From NCBI GenBank assembly GCA_034440615.1, contig JAOTOM010004829.1, positions 124,001-188,000 of the forward strand: a stretch of 64,000 bases of DNA, in the 5' to 3' direction. The notes beneath the pieces were generated by a model. The model was not told the DNA's origin and ran no database searches. It saw only the letters and a list, made by a program, of their open reading frames with translations. The stretch comes from Ashinkailepas kermadecensis. Lineage: Eukaryota; Arthropoda; Thecostraca; Neolepadidae. Positions 48,963 through 61,842 of the stretch are shown piece by piece; positions within the stretch are counted from its first letter, which is position 1, and each line of letters begins with the position of its first letter. Both the position numbers and the translations under genes were made by a program.

Positions 48963-48993
48963 CTGACCGACACTTCAGCGAAGTGTCGGTCAG
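48963..48993. repeat. Perfect inverted repeat, 14-bp arms, 3-nt loop
   Basis: CTGACCGACACTTC, loop AGC, GAAGTGTCGGTCAG. The centre CTTCAGCGAAG is identical to that of the inverted repeat at 4996. Confidence 0.9.
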
Positions 48994-51484
48994 TATCGCC
49001 GCCATGGATGCAGGCGGCGAGTGGCAGATGGGCCAGTTTGGTTTTTAATTTATTAATTTGTATAATGTGTAACTTAATTTGGTTATTGGTTGTAATTTGA
49101 TGATCATTCCTGGATTTGCACGTTCTCGCTAACCTCACTGTCCACGTAGTGCGTGGGCGCCAGAGTGGAAATTTGAACACTCAAATATTTTATCTAAAAA
49201 AAACACATTTTTGCACTCCAGGTAACTGGATAGGATCGACTTCACATGCACTCCGACACAAAGCCGTAGAAGGAACGCAAGTATCACTAAAAACCAACGG
49301 CTATATGACCTATGCATTCGATGCGCCCTAAAGCCAAAAACCAACGTAAAACAATACACACAAAATGACTTCACTGTTCAAATTATCCAGTTTTCCCAGC
49401 CATCGGCAGCATGTAACACACTTCACCTCCCTCGTACACTGAACACGGTGACAACTAGTGACGACCACGTGGCAAGATCGCTTACAAAACTGCGCGCACG
49501 CGCACAGGGTAAAACGTCTCGAGCTCCGACTCCTACTCTGCTTCTCCAGAAATTTGCTTTCACATCACCGATATACTGGGGAATACCGACATTAAAAAAA
49601 AGAAGAAAGAAACTTCGTTATCCAGAGCATCCGGAGAACACTGCTCGGAATGGACTGTTTTAGAGTTCTGTTCGCAAATGTAGCTGTCAAGCAATGAATG
49701 CACAGTTTTGCTATGACGTCATATTACGGAATTTGATCGCACGTTGAACACACCGCCAAGTGAGTTTCGGCATTAATACAAGAGGTTGGCTGGCGACGTG
49801 CGTGTGGGGGCGGATGGTGAAATGTCGGGGTTTATGAACTTGAATTTTGATAAGTTTGGACGACACTGGCAAATGTGGCTGTAAGAAGCGCACAATTGAA
49901 ACTGTTCTTGTCATAGTGTACTCCGGCTCCAAAGCGAAATGCACTCCGACTCCGAAACTTGGAAGTAAGGTTCCCACCCCGCTGGTCGCCCTATGTCGCA
50001 TTGCTCCTGGACTTGGCTATTTGTTTGCTAGGTGCCGTACTGGCGAACCTACGTAGCAAAGAAAGCGATTTCCTTTCATACCAAGGTGATAAGAATGAAC
50101 ACGAAACAGCCATTTTCTCGACATCTACGAACATTCTGGGCAAGAAAAAGTTGTCTTACAACCATCTGGTATGATGCAGCATACTCTGACACGATTACGC
50201 ATATCCCAGTAATTTTCTGAAATTTATGCAACTTTGTGCATTTTGTCCCTCCAAGCTGGGATTTCTGGATCCGTCTCTGAGGTGGGAGCCAGTGACGGAT
50301 TTCAGGAAGCGTTTAGTCATGATACCCTCGGCAACGGAAGCGTGCTTAATTAAAAGAAAATAAATGCCCGGGTCGTTTGGTCAAGATGAAAACCATGTTG
50401 CCGCAAAGGCGCTACTGGTCATTGGTGTAACTTACGTATTCTGGTCTCAATTTCTTCTTCCAATGGGGGAGAGGTAGTGGCTTTACAAACGTTCCTTCTG
50501 AAAAGGCCACACCTGTTCCGAATTTACCCCTGACCAGCTTTTGTTGATCTTTGAAGCCTTGATGCTGAAGCTGAAGAGGACTAAGATTTTTGTTGTTACT
50601 GTTCCCGGATGTGCTGGAGATGCTGATCAACTCGGTTATATGACAAAATATAAATGTAAATGTAAAACCAGACGACCTTGACAGTCCATCACGGCACCTT
50701 GAAAACGTGGATCAGCACACCACGGTAGGTCATTACGGTAGGATGGTAGCGTGCAAGAAGGGATTATCTGACTACTCATGCTTCGGAGAGTGTATGTCCG
50801 GTAATATGCGTGTTAGTGGATTATCTGGTAATGTCCAGCATTTCAATCCCTGCTTGAAGTCCATCAGCCTCTGACCAGGTGCACAATTTCATCTGCTTTT
50901 GTATTTCCATACATATCCCACTAGCGTTATTACCGTTTTCAAGAAATCCTACGTGATGCCTGAACACTTGATTTGGACGGTGTGCTTCTTGAACTCTTCA
51001 GAAGTGGAGAGTTCGCACTAGGTCACTTACGAATAGGTATCGAATTGGATGTATGGAATACGTACCCGAAAAATATCTGACGTCAGTGTGACGGTGGGGG
51101 GGGGGGGGATGATGATCCATGTCATTGGGAGCCAAAACCAGGCTGATGGTGGAGCCATGACATTATCTGCGTTGGAGCAGCGTGCGAACTGTCGTTCGTC
51201 CTGCCAGGAGGTCTGTCGGCGGCGTCCTGCCGGCGCTGCGTGTCAGGCGGAGGCAAATCCGACCGAGGTCGGCCCGCATGCCAGACCTCCGATCGCAACA
51301 TTGATTCACTTCGGATTTTCCCGGGGCCAGTGCTTCCATTACTTCGCCAGAATGTAATCAACGCGACTAACGAGTCGGCTTTAGCTTGGCATTTGTGCTC
51401 GCCGAAGGTGGTTTGCTGACAGGGCACTGCTGCCGCCTGGAAGGCAGGTGGCAGCGGCGGTGTCGGCTACTCGAGACAGTGCCG
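48994..51484. other. Unassigned sequence
   Basis: SINE-tail-like ATGCGCCCTAAAGCCAAAAA at 49321, preceded by GGCTATATGACC as in the SINE at 35867, suggests an old SINE at about 49200-49350. TGACGTCA at 49714. G-run near 51098. No exon recognised. Confidence 0.35.
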
Positions 51485-51958
51485 CATTGCTAAAATAATG
51501 GTTCTGAAAAATTTCATTCGGTGTGAAAGGTCGAAACGAGCATGGTAGGATGTCGAAATTTGCCATGGAATTAGTGTCATTTAAAATGCTTTTGATGTCT
51601 TTCCGACTTAAATTTGCTCAATGGCGTACTTATGACTGTACCATTATCATTTGTGTTGATATTCATAATTTAGGAAGAGCTATATTCGGGATAGCACAGT
51701 TATTGTATGCCATATCACATTATAGGTAATCCCTTTACCTGAAATTGCATTGCAAAATGTTTGTGCATCACTATGCCTTATCGAGAGCATGAGCATGATA
51801 CTTATGAACGGGATACTGTTAGAAAAGAGACACAAATACTTCATAAGCACGCGTCAAGAAGTAGGATGTCGGTGCTTCTTGGAGAAGGATGTCAGGATGT
51901 CAATTGAGTGTTCAAAAAGTGGTATATTCCACCCTATTTCACGAATAATTTATCACTG
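51485..51958 (-). mobile_element. hAT-like MITE, copy C (inverted, about 474 bp)
   Basis: Reverse-oriented copy ending ACGAATAATTTATCACTG at 51958, the reverse complement of the family's left terminus. Its other end (CATTGCTAAAATAATGG) matches the right terminus imperfectly. The 8 bp on either side (CAGTGCCG and TTTATCAA) do not match, so the target duplication is lost or one flank was rearranged. A 43-bp minisatellite starts within about 20 bp of its end. Confidence 0.75.
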
Positions 51959-51974
51959 TTTATCAATTTATATC

Positions 51975-52835
51975 GCTCCCCCGCCGCCCTGGCCGCCACT
52001 GGGAAATTCTGCGCTGCTGGCATCCCTCCGCCGCTCCTCCGCCTCCCTGACCACTACTGGGGAAATACCGCTCGCCGCTCCTCCGCCTTCCTAGCCGCCA
52101 CTGGGAAACACCCTCCGCTGCTCCTCCGCTTCCCTGACCACCACTAGGAAATACCCTCCGTCGCTCCTCCGCCTCCCTAGCCGCCACTGCGAAACGCACT
52201 CCGCCGCCTTGGTCGCCACTGGGAAATACCCTCCGCCACTCCGCCTCCCTGACCACCACTGGGAAACACCCTCCGCCGCTCCTCTGCCTCCCTGACCACC
52301 ACTGGGAAATACCCTCCGCCACTGAGAAACACCCTCTGCCGCTCCTCCGCCTCCCTAGCCGCCACTGGAGAAGCACTCTCCGCCGCTCCCCCGCCTCCCT
52401 GACCACCATTGGGAAATACCCTCCGCCGCTCCTCCGCCTCCCTAGCCGCCACTGGGAAACACCCTCCGCCGCCCTGGTCGCCACTGGGAAATACCCTCCG
52501 CCACTCCGCCTCCCTGACCACCACTGGGAAACACCCTCCGCCGCTCCTCCACCTCCCTGACCGCCACTGGGAAACACCCTCCGCCACTGAGAAACACCCT
52601 CCGCCACTTCTCCGCCTCCCTGACCACCACCGGGAAACACCCTCCGCCGCTCCTCCGCCTCCCTGACCACCACCGGGAAACACCCTCCGCCGCTCCTCCG
52701 CCTCCCTAGCCGCCACTGGGAAACACCCTCCGCCGCCCTGGTCGCCACTGGGAAATACCCTCCGCCACTCCGCCTCCCTGACCACCACCGGGAAACACCC
52801 TCCGCCGCCCCTTGCCTCCCTGACGACCGCCACTG
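51975..52835. repeat. 43-bp minisatellite
   Basis: About twenty copies of CCTCCGCCGCTCCTCCGCCT+CCCTGACCACCACTGGGAAACAC, with deletions. All three minus-strand frames stay open; these are artefacts. It starts just after MITE copy C. Confidence 0.95.
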
Positions 52836-53764
52836 GGAAACAGCTTACCGAACTGATGCGTGGCCCGATCGACGTGGGGAGGACCCAGTACTGCTCCTTG
52901 GGGTCGCATTGGTCTATCCAGTCCTGGTGATGTTAACCTTCAACTTCAGGCGTGAAAATAGCTTGTTTTTAGGTGAACCATTGGGTCATGGGCGTACGCT
53001 GGATCAAACTGACATCACGCGCCTGAGGTGATCGCCGATATTCCTGTGTCCGTGATCGAAAAGACGATTATTTAAGTAAGTAAGAGTAAAGTAAGTAAGA
53101 CGATTATGAGCATATTCTTTCAATTGATTCCCAGCTCCGATCATGGCAATTTATGACCCTAATTGTGTTCAGTGCTTTTGTCAGCAGGCTTATCCCATCT
53201 CCGATTAAATACACTATTCGATCAGATTCTGCTCTTAAAAATGAAAAGCAATCGACTTAGCTATTTCAGATGCAACAGCGTTTTATGTAATGTCGCTCAA
53301 AAATGTGTTTGTAATTTGTATTGATGGATGGTGATGGAACGTCCAGCTTCAGTCCTTAACTCATAATGCTTAGTTATCCATGTAACACATTCGCTCTATA
53401 AAAATCGCAACTTGCCCGGCTGGCTAAAATGCTCCAAGACGCGTTCTTGCCTGAATGGTGAGACAGACGTAGCGGAAGGACAAGACTGAGACCTTCACCC
53501 CCACCCAACCCGTAGTCGTGTGCAGCGAGGAATGAACACAGCAGCGCTTCCCAGCCCCTCCATGGACGGTCGTGAGAGTGCGGTCGGCCAGGGAGGGGAT
53601 GGGCACGGGCTGAGTCATAAAACAGGAAGGCGATTTTTTATGGCTGCGCAGTTGTCTTTGTGGCACGACCTCGCCGCGGGTGTCGAGGCTAAGTTGGCGG
53701 CATCAATCGTGCCCCGACATTGGGCACGGCCACCGCCCACAGCAACCACAAAGGTGCCACCGCT

Positions 53765-53800
53765 GCGGTGACGTCACACTTGCGAGTGTGACGTCACCGC
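53765..53800. promoter_or_regulatory. Two CRE palindromes in a perfect 16-bp inverted repeat
   Basis: GCGGTGACGTCACACT, loop TGCG, AGTGTGACGTCACCGC. Each arm holds one TGACGTCA (53769 and 53789). Confidence 0.8.
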
Positions 53801-53955
53801 CTGGGTCGAGGTGCGCTGAAGCGACCCAGGTGACGGTCGCGTGCGCTTGTGTGGGCACGCATGCTGTATATGTTTGCAGAGGCGTGAATAATCACGCTGG
53901 AATAGGTGGCGCAGCAATGCAAGCTGCAGCGCGATATGAAAGACCTGCACACGCG

Positions 53956-53977
53956 CGCACACACACACACACACACT
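53956..53977. repeat. (CA)n microsatellite
   Basis: Short GCGCACACACACACACACAC run. Confidence 0.9.
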
Positions 53978-56555
53978 AAACCGCGTTATTGCCCGGGGAA
54001 GCGGGCGTCTTTGCTGCACTACCTGCAATAACATTCACCAATCAGGTAGTTCTGCCAGTGACGAAACTTGGATGGGTGGGCCTCCCCCGACATTGTGAGA
54101 CCTACCTTCAGGCCTTCAAGGGCTGCACAAATTACACGGGCTATTTATCGTCCTGAGTATATCGTGCATTAGTGCATCGTGAAGGTAGCGATGGAGCGCT
54201 GTATCTTTAGGCGACACACCGTAGCGACAGTCGGTCAGAAGGTTACAAGACAAAGCAAATTGGCGATTGTGGCGTAATTCGACCGCCCCGCACTATGCTG
54301 CAGGCGAATAGTTTCGCCAGATGTCACACTGCCCAAGGCGCGGTGAAATCTACGGCGGCTGTGGCACCGTTCGCTGAGACCGCTGTCGGCTCGATACCCT
54401 GCTCAGGTGGCTCAAGCTTCCTGTCGGACACCTCGATGGCTCCCACATCGAAACCGCACACACGGACCGCGCGATATCTTCCTCAACCTTGAAGCAAATG
54501 GTGCCTGCCCGATTCATTTCTGGGCAAAAAGCGCCTTAAATGTCGACATGTGGGCGCCATATGACCATTACGGTTGCGCCAGCCCCCTGATTTATCTTCA
54601 ATTTTTGGCAGGCGGTTCACCGCTGATGTATTAGCCACTGTCGTTCAGAAGGAGAATGTGCTAATTGCCGAGCTGACTAACTTCTGAAACTAGAGCCCGA
54701 ATTGGCATGAAGGCAGCAGATCCTAGGGCTGGGTTGAATTTATGCTTTATAATTTTTCATTCGGGGAGGAAAATTTTGGAACATTGCAATTGGAAGGGGA
54801 TCAAGTTGTATGTTTCTGATGTCAGATACTTATTTGTATGTCAAGCAGCAATAAGTGTGCAGTCACTCGCAAAGAACTCCATGCAGCCTTTTGGCAAAAA
54901 AGAGTGGACGGCTTTCTGAAGAGGAAAATGTTCTGGGTGACAAGTATCCAGGGCAAGGTCGTGTTCCCAACCCTGTCCAGCAGCGAGCAAGAAGCAACGT
55001 TGCGCCCTGGAATGCTCCAGTATTTTCATGTTTTTACATGTAATGTTCATGCGCTTGTGTGCATGGATGTGTTCCCGCGGGTACATACTTGCGCGTGTGC
55101 GTGCGTGCATGCCTGTATGGATGATTGCATTATTTCCACTACATAATGTTTCATAAAGCACCCACTGTAGTGCTCTTCATACGTTTTGTTACGCCGATTG
55201 GAGACCATCAGTGCTTCCGCAGTTTGTGTCCTGGGTGATTCATTGCATTCTGCTCAGCCGCAGGCGTATTTTCACCAATCAACGGTTTATTCTGAAACCA
55301 TTTCATAATCGAGATGCTGCAGTGGCAGTGTACCAGAACGTATTCCGTGAGAGCGGCCTACAGAGTAACCGACACCCGGGGGAAACAGAAGCAGCAAGGT
55401 GCAGCATTCCCGCTCGTGCGATAATCAGCTGGTCTCTGGCCGGGCCACCCCAGCCACATGCGAGCCGCCGCTGCAGGCATCATGCCGCACAGTAAAAACA
55501 ACCATCGGCAGGCCTCATGGAGAGAGTATGTAGAGGGGGGGGGAAGGGGAAGGTTCCCCTCCCAAAAAAAAAAGGGTGTGGGGTTCAATCCCCCCCCTTC
55601 CCTCCTCCCCCCCGCGACAGTGAAAAACAACCATCAGACAGACCTCATGAGAGACGAGTATGTAGAAAAGACAATCATGTATCGGAAAAAATCGACGTTT
55701 AACGGGGAGTTTCACGTACCCACATAGTCGGGCACGGCCGCCTGGTGTCTGCGCCCCCCCCGACCTTGTCTGGCCAGTTGTCAACTGACCAGATATTTGC
55801 AGACCAGTGCTCTGACCACTGAGCTAACCAGGCGGCGATAGCCACTGTTAGCAATTAAGCTGTGCACATGTGCACCATTAATGGTGCCTGCGTTTCAAAT
55901 GTGATCGGGCTAACGACATTACGTCGCTTGGCTCGCTCTCTTTATATTATGTAAGGGAAATATGCTGAAGAAAAAAAACTACACTGATGTATGATGCGAA
56001 ATTGGGTACGTATTGGCTGGTTTGATGAAAACTGTTTCCCCAGGAATGACATCACATGCCTGACGGATCGCATTATGCGTTATCAAGTGTTGAGATTCAT
56101 CGTCCCGACCAATGTGTCCGAGTCGGAAGTATCGTGTCATACGACGCAGATCACTGCCAGGGCCTGGCGGCCAATCTGCTGCACTGTCGAAGAGATTTCC
56201 ACGTCCATGTACAGGCTGGACATGTCTGTCGGCGGCTTGTGGACGGTGGTCGGTTGGCGTGCTGCCAGGCGGCGGATGTCGGGCCGACATTTCCCGATAC
56301 TAGAGCCAGTCCTTTGTCCGGCGGCTAGCTGTGGGTGGAGTGCAGAGTCATTCCACAAACCCTACTGTGTCGGGGGTGGGTGCTGGTCAGCAGGTCGGCT
56401 GCGGTGGACGGTGGCAGAGCCATTCCACAGACCCTACTGTGTCGGGGAGTGGGTGCTGCTCAGCTGAATCGACCAGGTCGGCTACCGCGACCCAATGACC
56501 GCGATATTAGATCAATGGCCGTGCGCTGCGTAATTGTAGTGGGTGCGACCGTGCC
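53978..56555. other. Unassigned sequence with small duplications
   Basis: ACAACCATC-GCAG-CCTCATG words repeat at 55498 and 55628. A segment with CATTCCACA-ACCCTACTGTG repeats at 56349 and 56430. 54710-54840 resembles 58130-58245 (GTTG-ATTTATG-TTT... GATGTCAGA), suggesting an old dispersed repeat. No exon recognised. Confidence 0.35.
55730..55835 (-). mobile_element. tRNA-like SINE head relic
   Basis: On the minus strand GGTTAGCTCAGTGGTCAGAG (55835 downward) is a canonical A box in a tRNA D-arm context, followed by an anticodon-arm-like CACTGGTCTGCAAATA. No B box was found at the expected distance, so it is a degenerate SINE or tRNA pseudogene. Confidence 0.4.
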
Positions 56556-56929
56556 CGTGTTGGGGTTGTAACAGTGTGGCGGCGATGTCCGTGATATGTC
56601 GTGGTTTTGTGATTTGGGGTACCCGCGACTGCATGCTACTCATTATGTTGTGACCGTGGTCATGTCCGTGATTTTGTTGTAACGTGGGATTCGTGGTTCT
56701 ATGCTGTTTGACCACAGCGGCATGACAATTTATTTTTTGTATCGGTGGATTCCTTACTGTATGCTACATAGCAAGCGTCTGTGACCATGTCCGGGATTTT
56801 CCCGAATTGCGAGGTCGGTGTTTAGATGTTACACAACTACGGTGTCCGTGATTTTGCTCTATAGTTTGTCCTTCACGATTGCATACCTACAGTGACCGTG
56901 ACCATGTCCGTGACATCAAGTCTGTAACT

Positions 56930-57520
56930 GTTGTGGCGGTTGTACCTGAAATGTGGTCGTGACATTGGGGACGTGGGGACATTGGGCAGTGATCAAGCTT
57001 GCCCGCGATGTGATCGTGACATGAGAGCCATAACCGCGGGCCACGTAACCGGCGGTGACCGAGCTTGCCTGCGATGTGGTCGTGACGTGGGAGACATGCC
57101 GCACATCACGTAACCGATAGTGACCGAGCTTGCCTGCGATGTGGTCGTGACGTGAGAGACATGCCGCACATCACGTAACCGACAGTGACCGATTGCGATG
57201 TGGTCGTGACGTGAGATGCCGCACATCACGTAACCGACAGTGGCCGAGCTTGCCTGCGATGTGGTCGTGACGTGAGAGACATGCCGCACATCACGTAACC
57301 GGCGGTGACCGAGCTTGCCTGCGATGTGGTCGTGACGTGGGAGACATGCCGCACATCACGTAACCGACAGTGACCGAGCTTGCCTGCGATGTGGTCGTGA
57401 CGTGAGAGACATGCCGCACATCACGTAACCGGCGGTGACCGAGCTTGCCTGCGATGTGGTCGTGACGTGAGAGACATGCCGCACATCACGTAACCGACAG
57501 TGACCGATGTTGTCCGTGAT
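56930..57520. repeat. 65-bp minisatellite
   Basis: About eight copies of GAGCTTGCCTGCGATGTGGT+CGTGACGTGAGAGACATGCC+GCACATCACGTAACCGACAGTGACC, with one shortened unit near 57190. A more diverged, related TGACCGTG-CATGTCCGTGATTTT pattern extends upstream to about 56560. Confidence 0.95.
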
Positions 57521-57599
57521 GCTCGCATGACGTCACACAGTTAGGAATAACAACGCCACCAGCGTAACAGCGGTGTCAAGTAAGTGAAGTCGCCGAACA

Positions 57600-57895
57600 C
57601 TGATGCTAGTTCCGCGGTCTCAGTAGACCCGTGACGGGTTCCGCGGTTTGAGCAGACCCGTGACGAGTTCCGCGGCCTGAGCAGACCCGTGGCGAGCTCC
57701 GCGGTCTGAGCAGACCCGTGGCGAGTTCCGCGACCTGAGCAGACCCGTGACGAGTTCCGCGGTCTGAGCAGACCCGTGGCGAGTTCCGCGACCTGAGCAG
57801 ACCCGTGACGAGTTCCGCGGTCTGAGCAGACCCGTGGCGAGTTCCGCGACCTGAGCAGACCCGCGACGAGTTCCGCGACCTGAGCAGACCCGTGT
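57600..57895. repeat. 29-bp minisatellite
   Basis: About ten copies of GAGTTCCGCGGTCTGAGCAG+ACCCGTGGC, with GGTCT/ACCT variants alternating. Confidence 0.95.
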
Positions 57896-58570
57896 CGTGG
57901 CCGTGATATCAGGGCCTTGGTGACAGCGTGCATGGCCGATTCCTGTCCGATGGCTGCCTCGCTCAATATTTCGTCCACATATTTGGGCGGTTTTATACAC
58001 TCCGATCCAATGTTTCGTAGATGATGAATACTCCTTGACGTCATGAGGGTTTCTGACGTCATGACGTCTTTGAGTGGGGCTTATTTTAACCTGTTCACTG
58101 GTCCATAATCAATCTGTGACATGTTCTCTAGCAGGGGCAGAGTTGGATTTATGTTTTGCAATATTGGGTGCGGAGAGGAAATTCTCGGAGCAATCAACTT
58201 TTGATGGGATAATCAGCAGCATTTGTATGATGTCAGAAACACACTTTGTGATTTTCATTTTGTTTCTGCCGTTTTTATCAGTGGGTAATACGTTTAAGTC
58301 ATTTCAAATAGCATCATTCCATATTTCACGGAGAAAACGAGCAGAGTTTCTGGAGAGGATAATGCTCTCGATGGCAAAAATGCAGGACAGAGCTGTTTTT
58401 TCAAACCCTGAGCGGTGGTGTGCCCCACGATGATATGTGAATGATGTCAGAGTCCTCATTCCACCGCAATGACCTTGTTAAACATGTTGTCTTCTCTGAA
58501 TATTTTGAACCCACGTGGAAAATTTGAGAACTTCCTCCCGTGGAAATTTCCACTGAATATGTTCCCTAGT
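57896..58570. other. Unassigned sequence with two CRE sites
   Basis: TGACGTCA at 58036 and 58054 are 18 bp apart. The 119-codon frame 58074-58433 lies partly in an old dispersed repeat and shows no motif. Confidence 0.4.
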
Positions 58571-60356
58571 TAGTGATGGCGCAATGACGAGTGGATGTGA
58601 GAGGACGTGTCGGTGATGACCCGATGATGACGCCTGGCCAGGTGATGTGACGGGACTGTGGTGACGTGATGAGGAGTGCACGCGAGAGGACGTGTCGGTG
58701 ATGACGCCTGGTCAGGTGATGTGACGGGACTGTGGTGACGTGACGGGATGTGGTGATGGGAGTGCACGTGAGATGACGTGTCGGTGATGACGCCTGGTCA
58801 GGTGATGTGACGGGACTGTGGTGACGTGATGAGGAGTGCACGTGAGATGACGTGCCGGTGATGACGCCTGGTCGTAGGGACTGTCAGGTGATGTGACGGG
58901 ACTGTGGTGACGTGATGAGGAGTGCACGTGAGAGGACGTGTCGGTGATGACGCCTGGTCAGGTGATGTGACGGGACTGTGGTGACGTGATGAGGAGTGCA
59001 CGTGAGAGGACGTGTCGGTGATGACGCCTGGTCAGGTGATGTGACGGGACTGTGGTGATGTGACGGGACTGTGGTGACGTGATGAGGAGTGCACGTGAGA
59101 GGACGTGTCGGTGATGACGCCTGGTCAGGTGATGTGACGGGACTGTGATACGCTGTCAGGGTGATGTGACGGGACTGTGGTGACGTGATGAGGTGCCGTG
59201 AGAGGAGTGCACGTGAGATGACGTGCCGGTGATGACGCCTGGTCAGGTGATGTGACGGGACTGTGGTGACGTGATGAGCAGTGCACGTGAGAGGACGTGT
59301 CGGTGATGACGCCTGGTCAGGTGATGTGACGGGACTGTGGTGACGTGAGATTGGTGATGGAGTGCACGTGAGAGGACGTGTCGGTGATGACGCCTGGTCA
59401 GGTGATGTGACGGGACTGTGGTGACGTGATGAGGAGTGCACGTGAGATGACGTGTCGGTGATGACGCCTGGTCAGGTGATGTTGTGACGGGACTGTGGTG
59501 ATGTGAGTGAGTGACGGGACTGTGGTGACGTGATGAGGAGTGCACGTAGATGACGTGCCGGTGATGACGCCTGGTCAGGTGATGTGACGGGACTGTGGTG
59601 ACGTGACGGGACTGTGGTGACGTGATGAGGAGTGCACGTGAGAGGACGTGCCGGTGGCGTGAGATGACGTGCCGGTGATGACGCCTGTCGGTGATGACGC
59701 GGTGGTGACGTGACGGGACTGTGGTGACGTGATGAGGAGTGCACGTGAGAGGACGTGTGCGGTGATGACGCCTGGTCAGGTGATGTGACGGGACTGTGGT
59801 GACGTGATGAGGAGTGCACGTGAGATGACGTGCCGGTGGCGTGAGATGACGTGCCGGTGATGACGCCTGGTCAGGTGATGTGACGGGACTGTGGTGACGT
59901 GACGGGACTGTGGTGACGTGATGAGGAGTGCACGTGAGAGGACGTGTCGGTGATGACGCCTGGTCAGGTGATGTGACGGGACTGTGGTGATGTGACGGGA
60001 CTGTGGTGACGTGATGAGGAGTGCACGTGAGATGACGTGCCGGTGATGACGCCTGGTCAGGTGATGTGACGGGACTGTGGTGACGTGACGGGACTGTGGT
60101 GACGTGATGAGGCAGTGCACGTGAGAGGACGTGTCGGTGATGACGCCTGGTCAGGTGATGTGACGGGACTGTGGTGATGTGACGGGACTGTGGTGACGTG
60201 ATGAGCAGTGCACGTGAGATGACGTGCCGGTGGCGTGAGATGACGTGCCGGTGATGACGCCTGGTCAGGTGATGTGACGGGACTGTGGTGACGTGACGGG
60301 ACTGTGGTGACGTGATGAGGAGTGCACGTGAGATGACGTGCCGGTGGCGTGAGGAC
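58571..60356. repeat. 74-bp minisatellite with GCACGTG in most units
   Basis: About 22 units of GTGATGAGGAGTGCACGTGA+GAGGACGTGTCGGTGATGAC+GCCTGGTCAGGTGATGTGAC+GGGACTGTGGTGAC, with insertions of the GACGGGACTGTGGTGAC sub-block and a CGTGCCGGTGGCGTGAGATG variant. GCACGTG is intact in about seventeen. Minus-strand frames (SSRHHSPVTSP) are repeat artefacts. Confidence 0.95.
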
Positions 60357-60801
60357 GGTAACGATTGGTCGCGCCGGCCGGAGGGAAGCGCCGGCAGCTG
60401 CGCCGGGCGGTCGATCGATGTCGGCCGGCGCCGTAGTGCCGTGCCGCGTTGTCGGCGTAGTACTGACCTTTGGACGGCGGCGGCGCGGCCTCAGCTGATC
60501 TGTCGCCGCCGCCTCGGCACACTCCGTCCCTCTCCATGCGGCCGTGTCCGGCACAGGCAGCCACTTGGCTGCGCGGCCGTCGAAATAGTGGACGTCTCGT
60601 GTGAATGTGGGAGGAGTGGGAGCGGAGGATGCTGATTGCGGTGGTGGTTTGGCCGGCACCTGTCCGGTTCTCAAGCGTCGGCAGGGCCAGGTGATGCTCG
60701 CGTTGTGACCACAGCTCGCGGGTGCTCGCGGCCATGCTCGGCTCGGCTCGATTCTGCTCGGTATGCGTGGGGAGGCGAGCGTGCGGCAGCGGTGACCCTC
60801 T
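60357..60801. other. GC-rich stretch between array and MITE copy D
   Basis: CpG-rich, no exon recognised. A promoter island is possible. Confidence 0.3.
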
Positions 60802-61130
60802 CAGTGATAAATTATTCGTGAAATAGAGTGGAATATACCACTTTCTGAACACTCAATCGACATCCTTATCCAAGAAATATCGACATCCTGCTTCTTGATG
60901 TGTGCTTATGAAGCCTTCGTGTCTCCTTTCTAACAGTATCCCGTTCATAAGTACCATGCTCATGCTCTGATAAGGCATGGTGACAAACGAACATTTCGCA
61001 ACGCAATTTCAGGTAAAGGGATTACCTATAATGTGATATGGCATATAATACCAGTTTATCCCATAGGTATTTTTATCGTTATTACGAATATAGCTCTTCC
61101 TAAATTATGAATATCAAAACAAATGATAAA
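60802..61130 (+). mobile_element. hAT-like MITE, copy D (cut by a LINE)
   Basis: Begins CAGTGATAAATTATTCGT and follows copies A and B for about 329 bp to CAAAACAAATGATAAA. Similarity to the family then stops abruptly and LINE coding sequence begins. The missing 150 bp or so should lie beyond the 3' end of the LINE, outside the window, followed by a copy of the left flank GACCCTCT if the MITE was complete. Confidence 0.75.
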
Positions 61131-61842
61131 CTACGCCACCCACTACGCTCTTCCTTCTGGTCTTACCTCTGCGATAGACCTAAGTCTTGTAAGCCCGTCC
61201 TTGGCGCATTATATGACTTGGTCGGCTTCCGACGACCCACTCGGTAGCGACCATTTCCATATTTTTATTAAATACAGTGACAGGGTGAGGCTTAGCTCCA
61301 GACCTCAACGGTGGAACTTAAAGAAAGCTGACTGGAGAAAATTCGAGGAAAATGTGGAAGCATGCTTGCCAAGGAATGCTGATGGCTATGGTCTCTCGGT
61401 GGAGCAGTTTACATCGATGCTTACTCAGTCCGCTGATTCCTCCATTCCACGAACTTCTGGTGCTCCACGGCGCTCACCAGTTCCATGGTGGTCAACAGAA
61501 TGCCGTGACGCTATACGCGCACGTAAGCGAGCATTTCAAACATTTAACAGAAATTGCGACATGGCGAACTTGATTGCATTTCAAAAGGCACGAGCCTTAG
61601 CACGCCGAATTATACGGGAAGCCAAGCGAAGGTCATGGAGGGAATATGTATCTAGTATTAACCGATTTACCCCAACGACTCAAGTATGGTCTCGTATTAA
61701 ACGCATTGATGGCCAGTATAATGCGGTGCGCCTTCCCGTACTACATGTGGCTGGAGTGGACGTGACCCGCCCAGCTGAGGTTGCTGAGGAAATAGCCCGG
61801 GCTCTATCAGCCAGCAGTGGAGATGGGAATTATCACCTATAA
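61131..61842 (+). pseudogene. LINE ORF2 fragment: endonuclease C-terminus and linker
   Basis: The frame shows AIDLSLVSPSL and then GSDHFHIFI, the conserved endonuclease end with its SDH catalytic motif at about 61243-61262. A long linker toward the RT follows (FEENVEACLPRN; WWSTECRDAIRARKRAF, which is typical before LINE RTs). Most of the endonuclease is missing. The apparent start codon at 61123 belongs to the MITE, so this is not an authentic protein start. A TAA at 61840 ends the frame, but similarity resumes at once in the same frame, so it is a single nonsense change. Confidence 0.75.

Noticed and set aside
51963..52833. Long minus-strand Gly/Arg-rich frames
   Set aside because: The 43-bp array is open in all minus frames.
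56930..60356. CRISPR-like regular repeats
   Set aside because: Units are contiguous with no unique spacers, and the genome is eukaryotic.
61123..61130. Start codon of the LINE ORF
   Set aside because: The ATG belongs to MITE copy D (CAAATGATAAA), not to the LINE.
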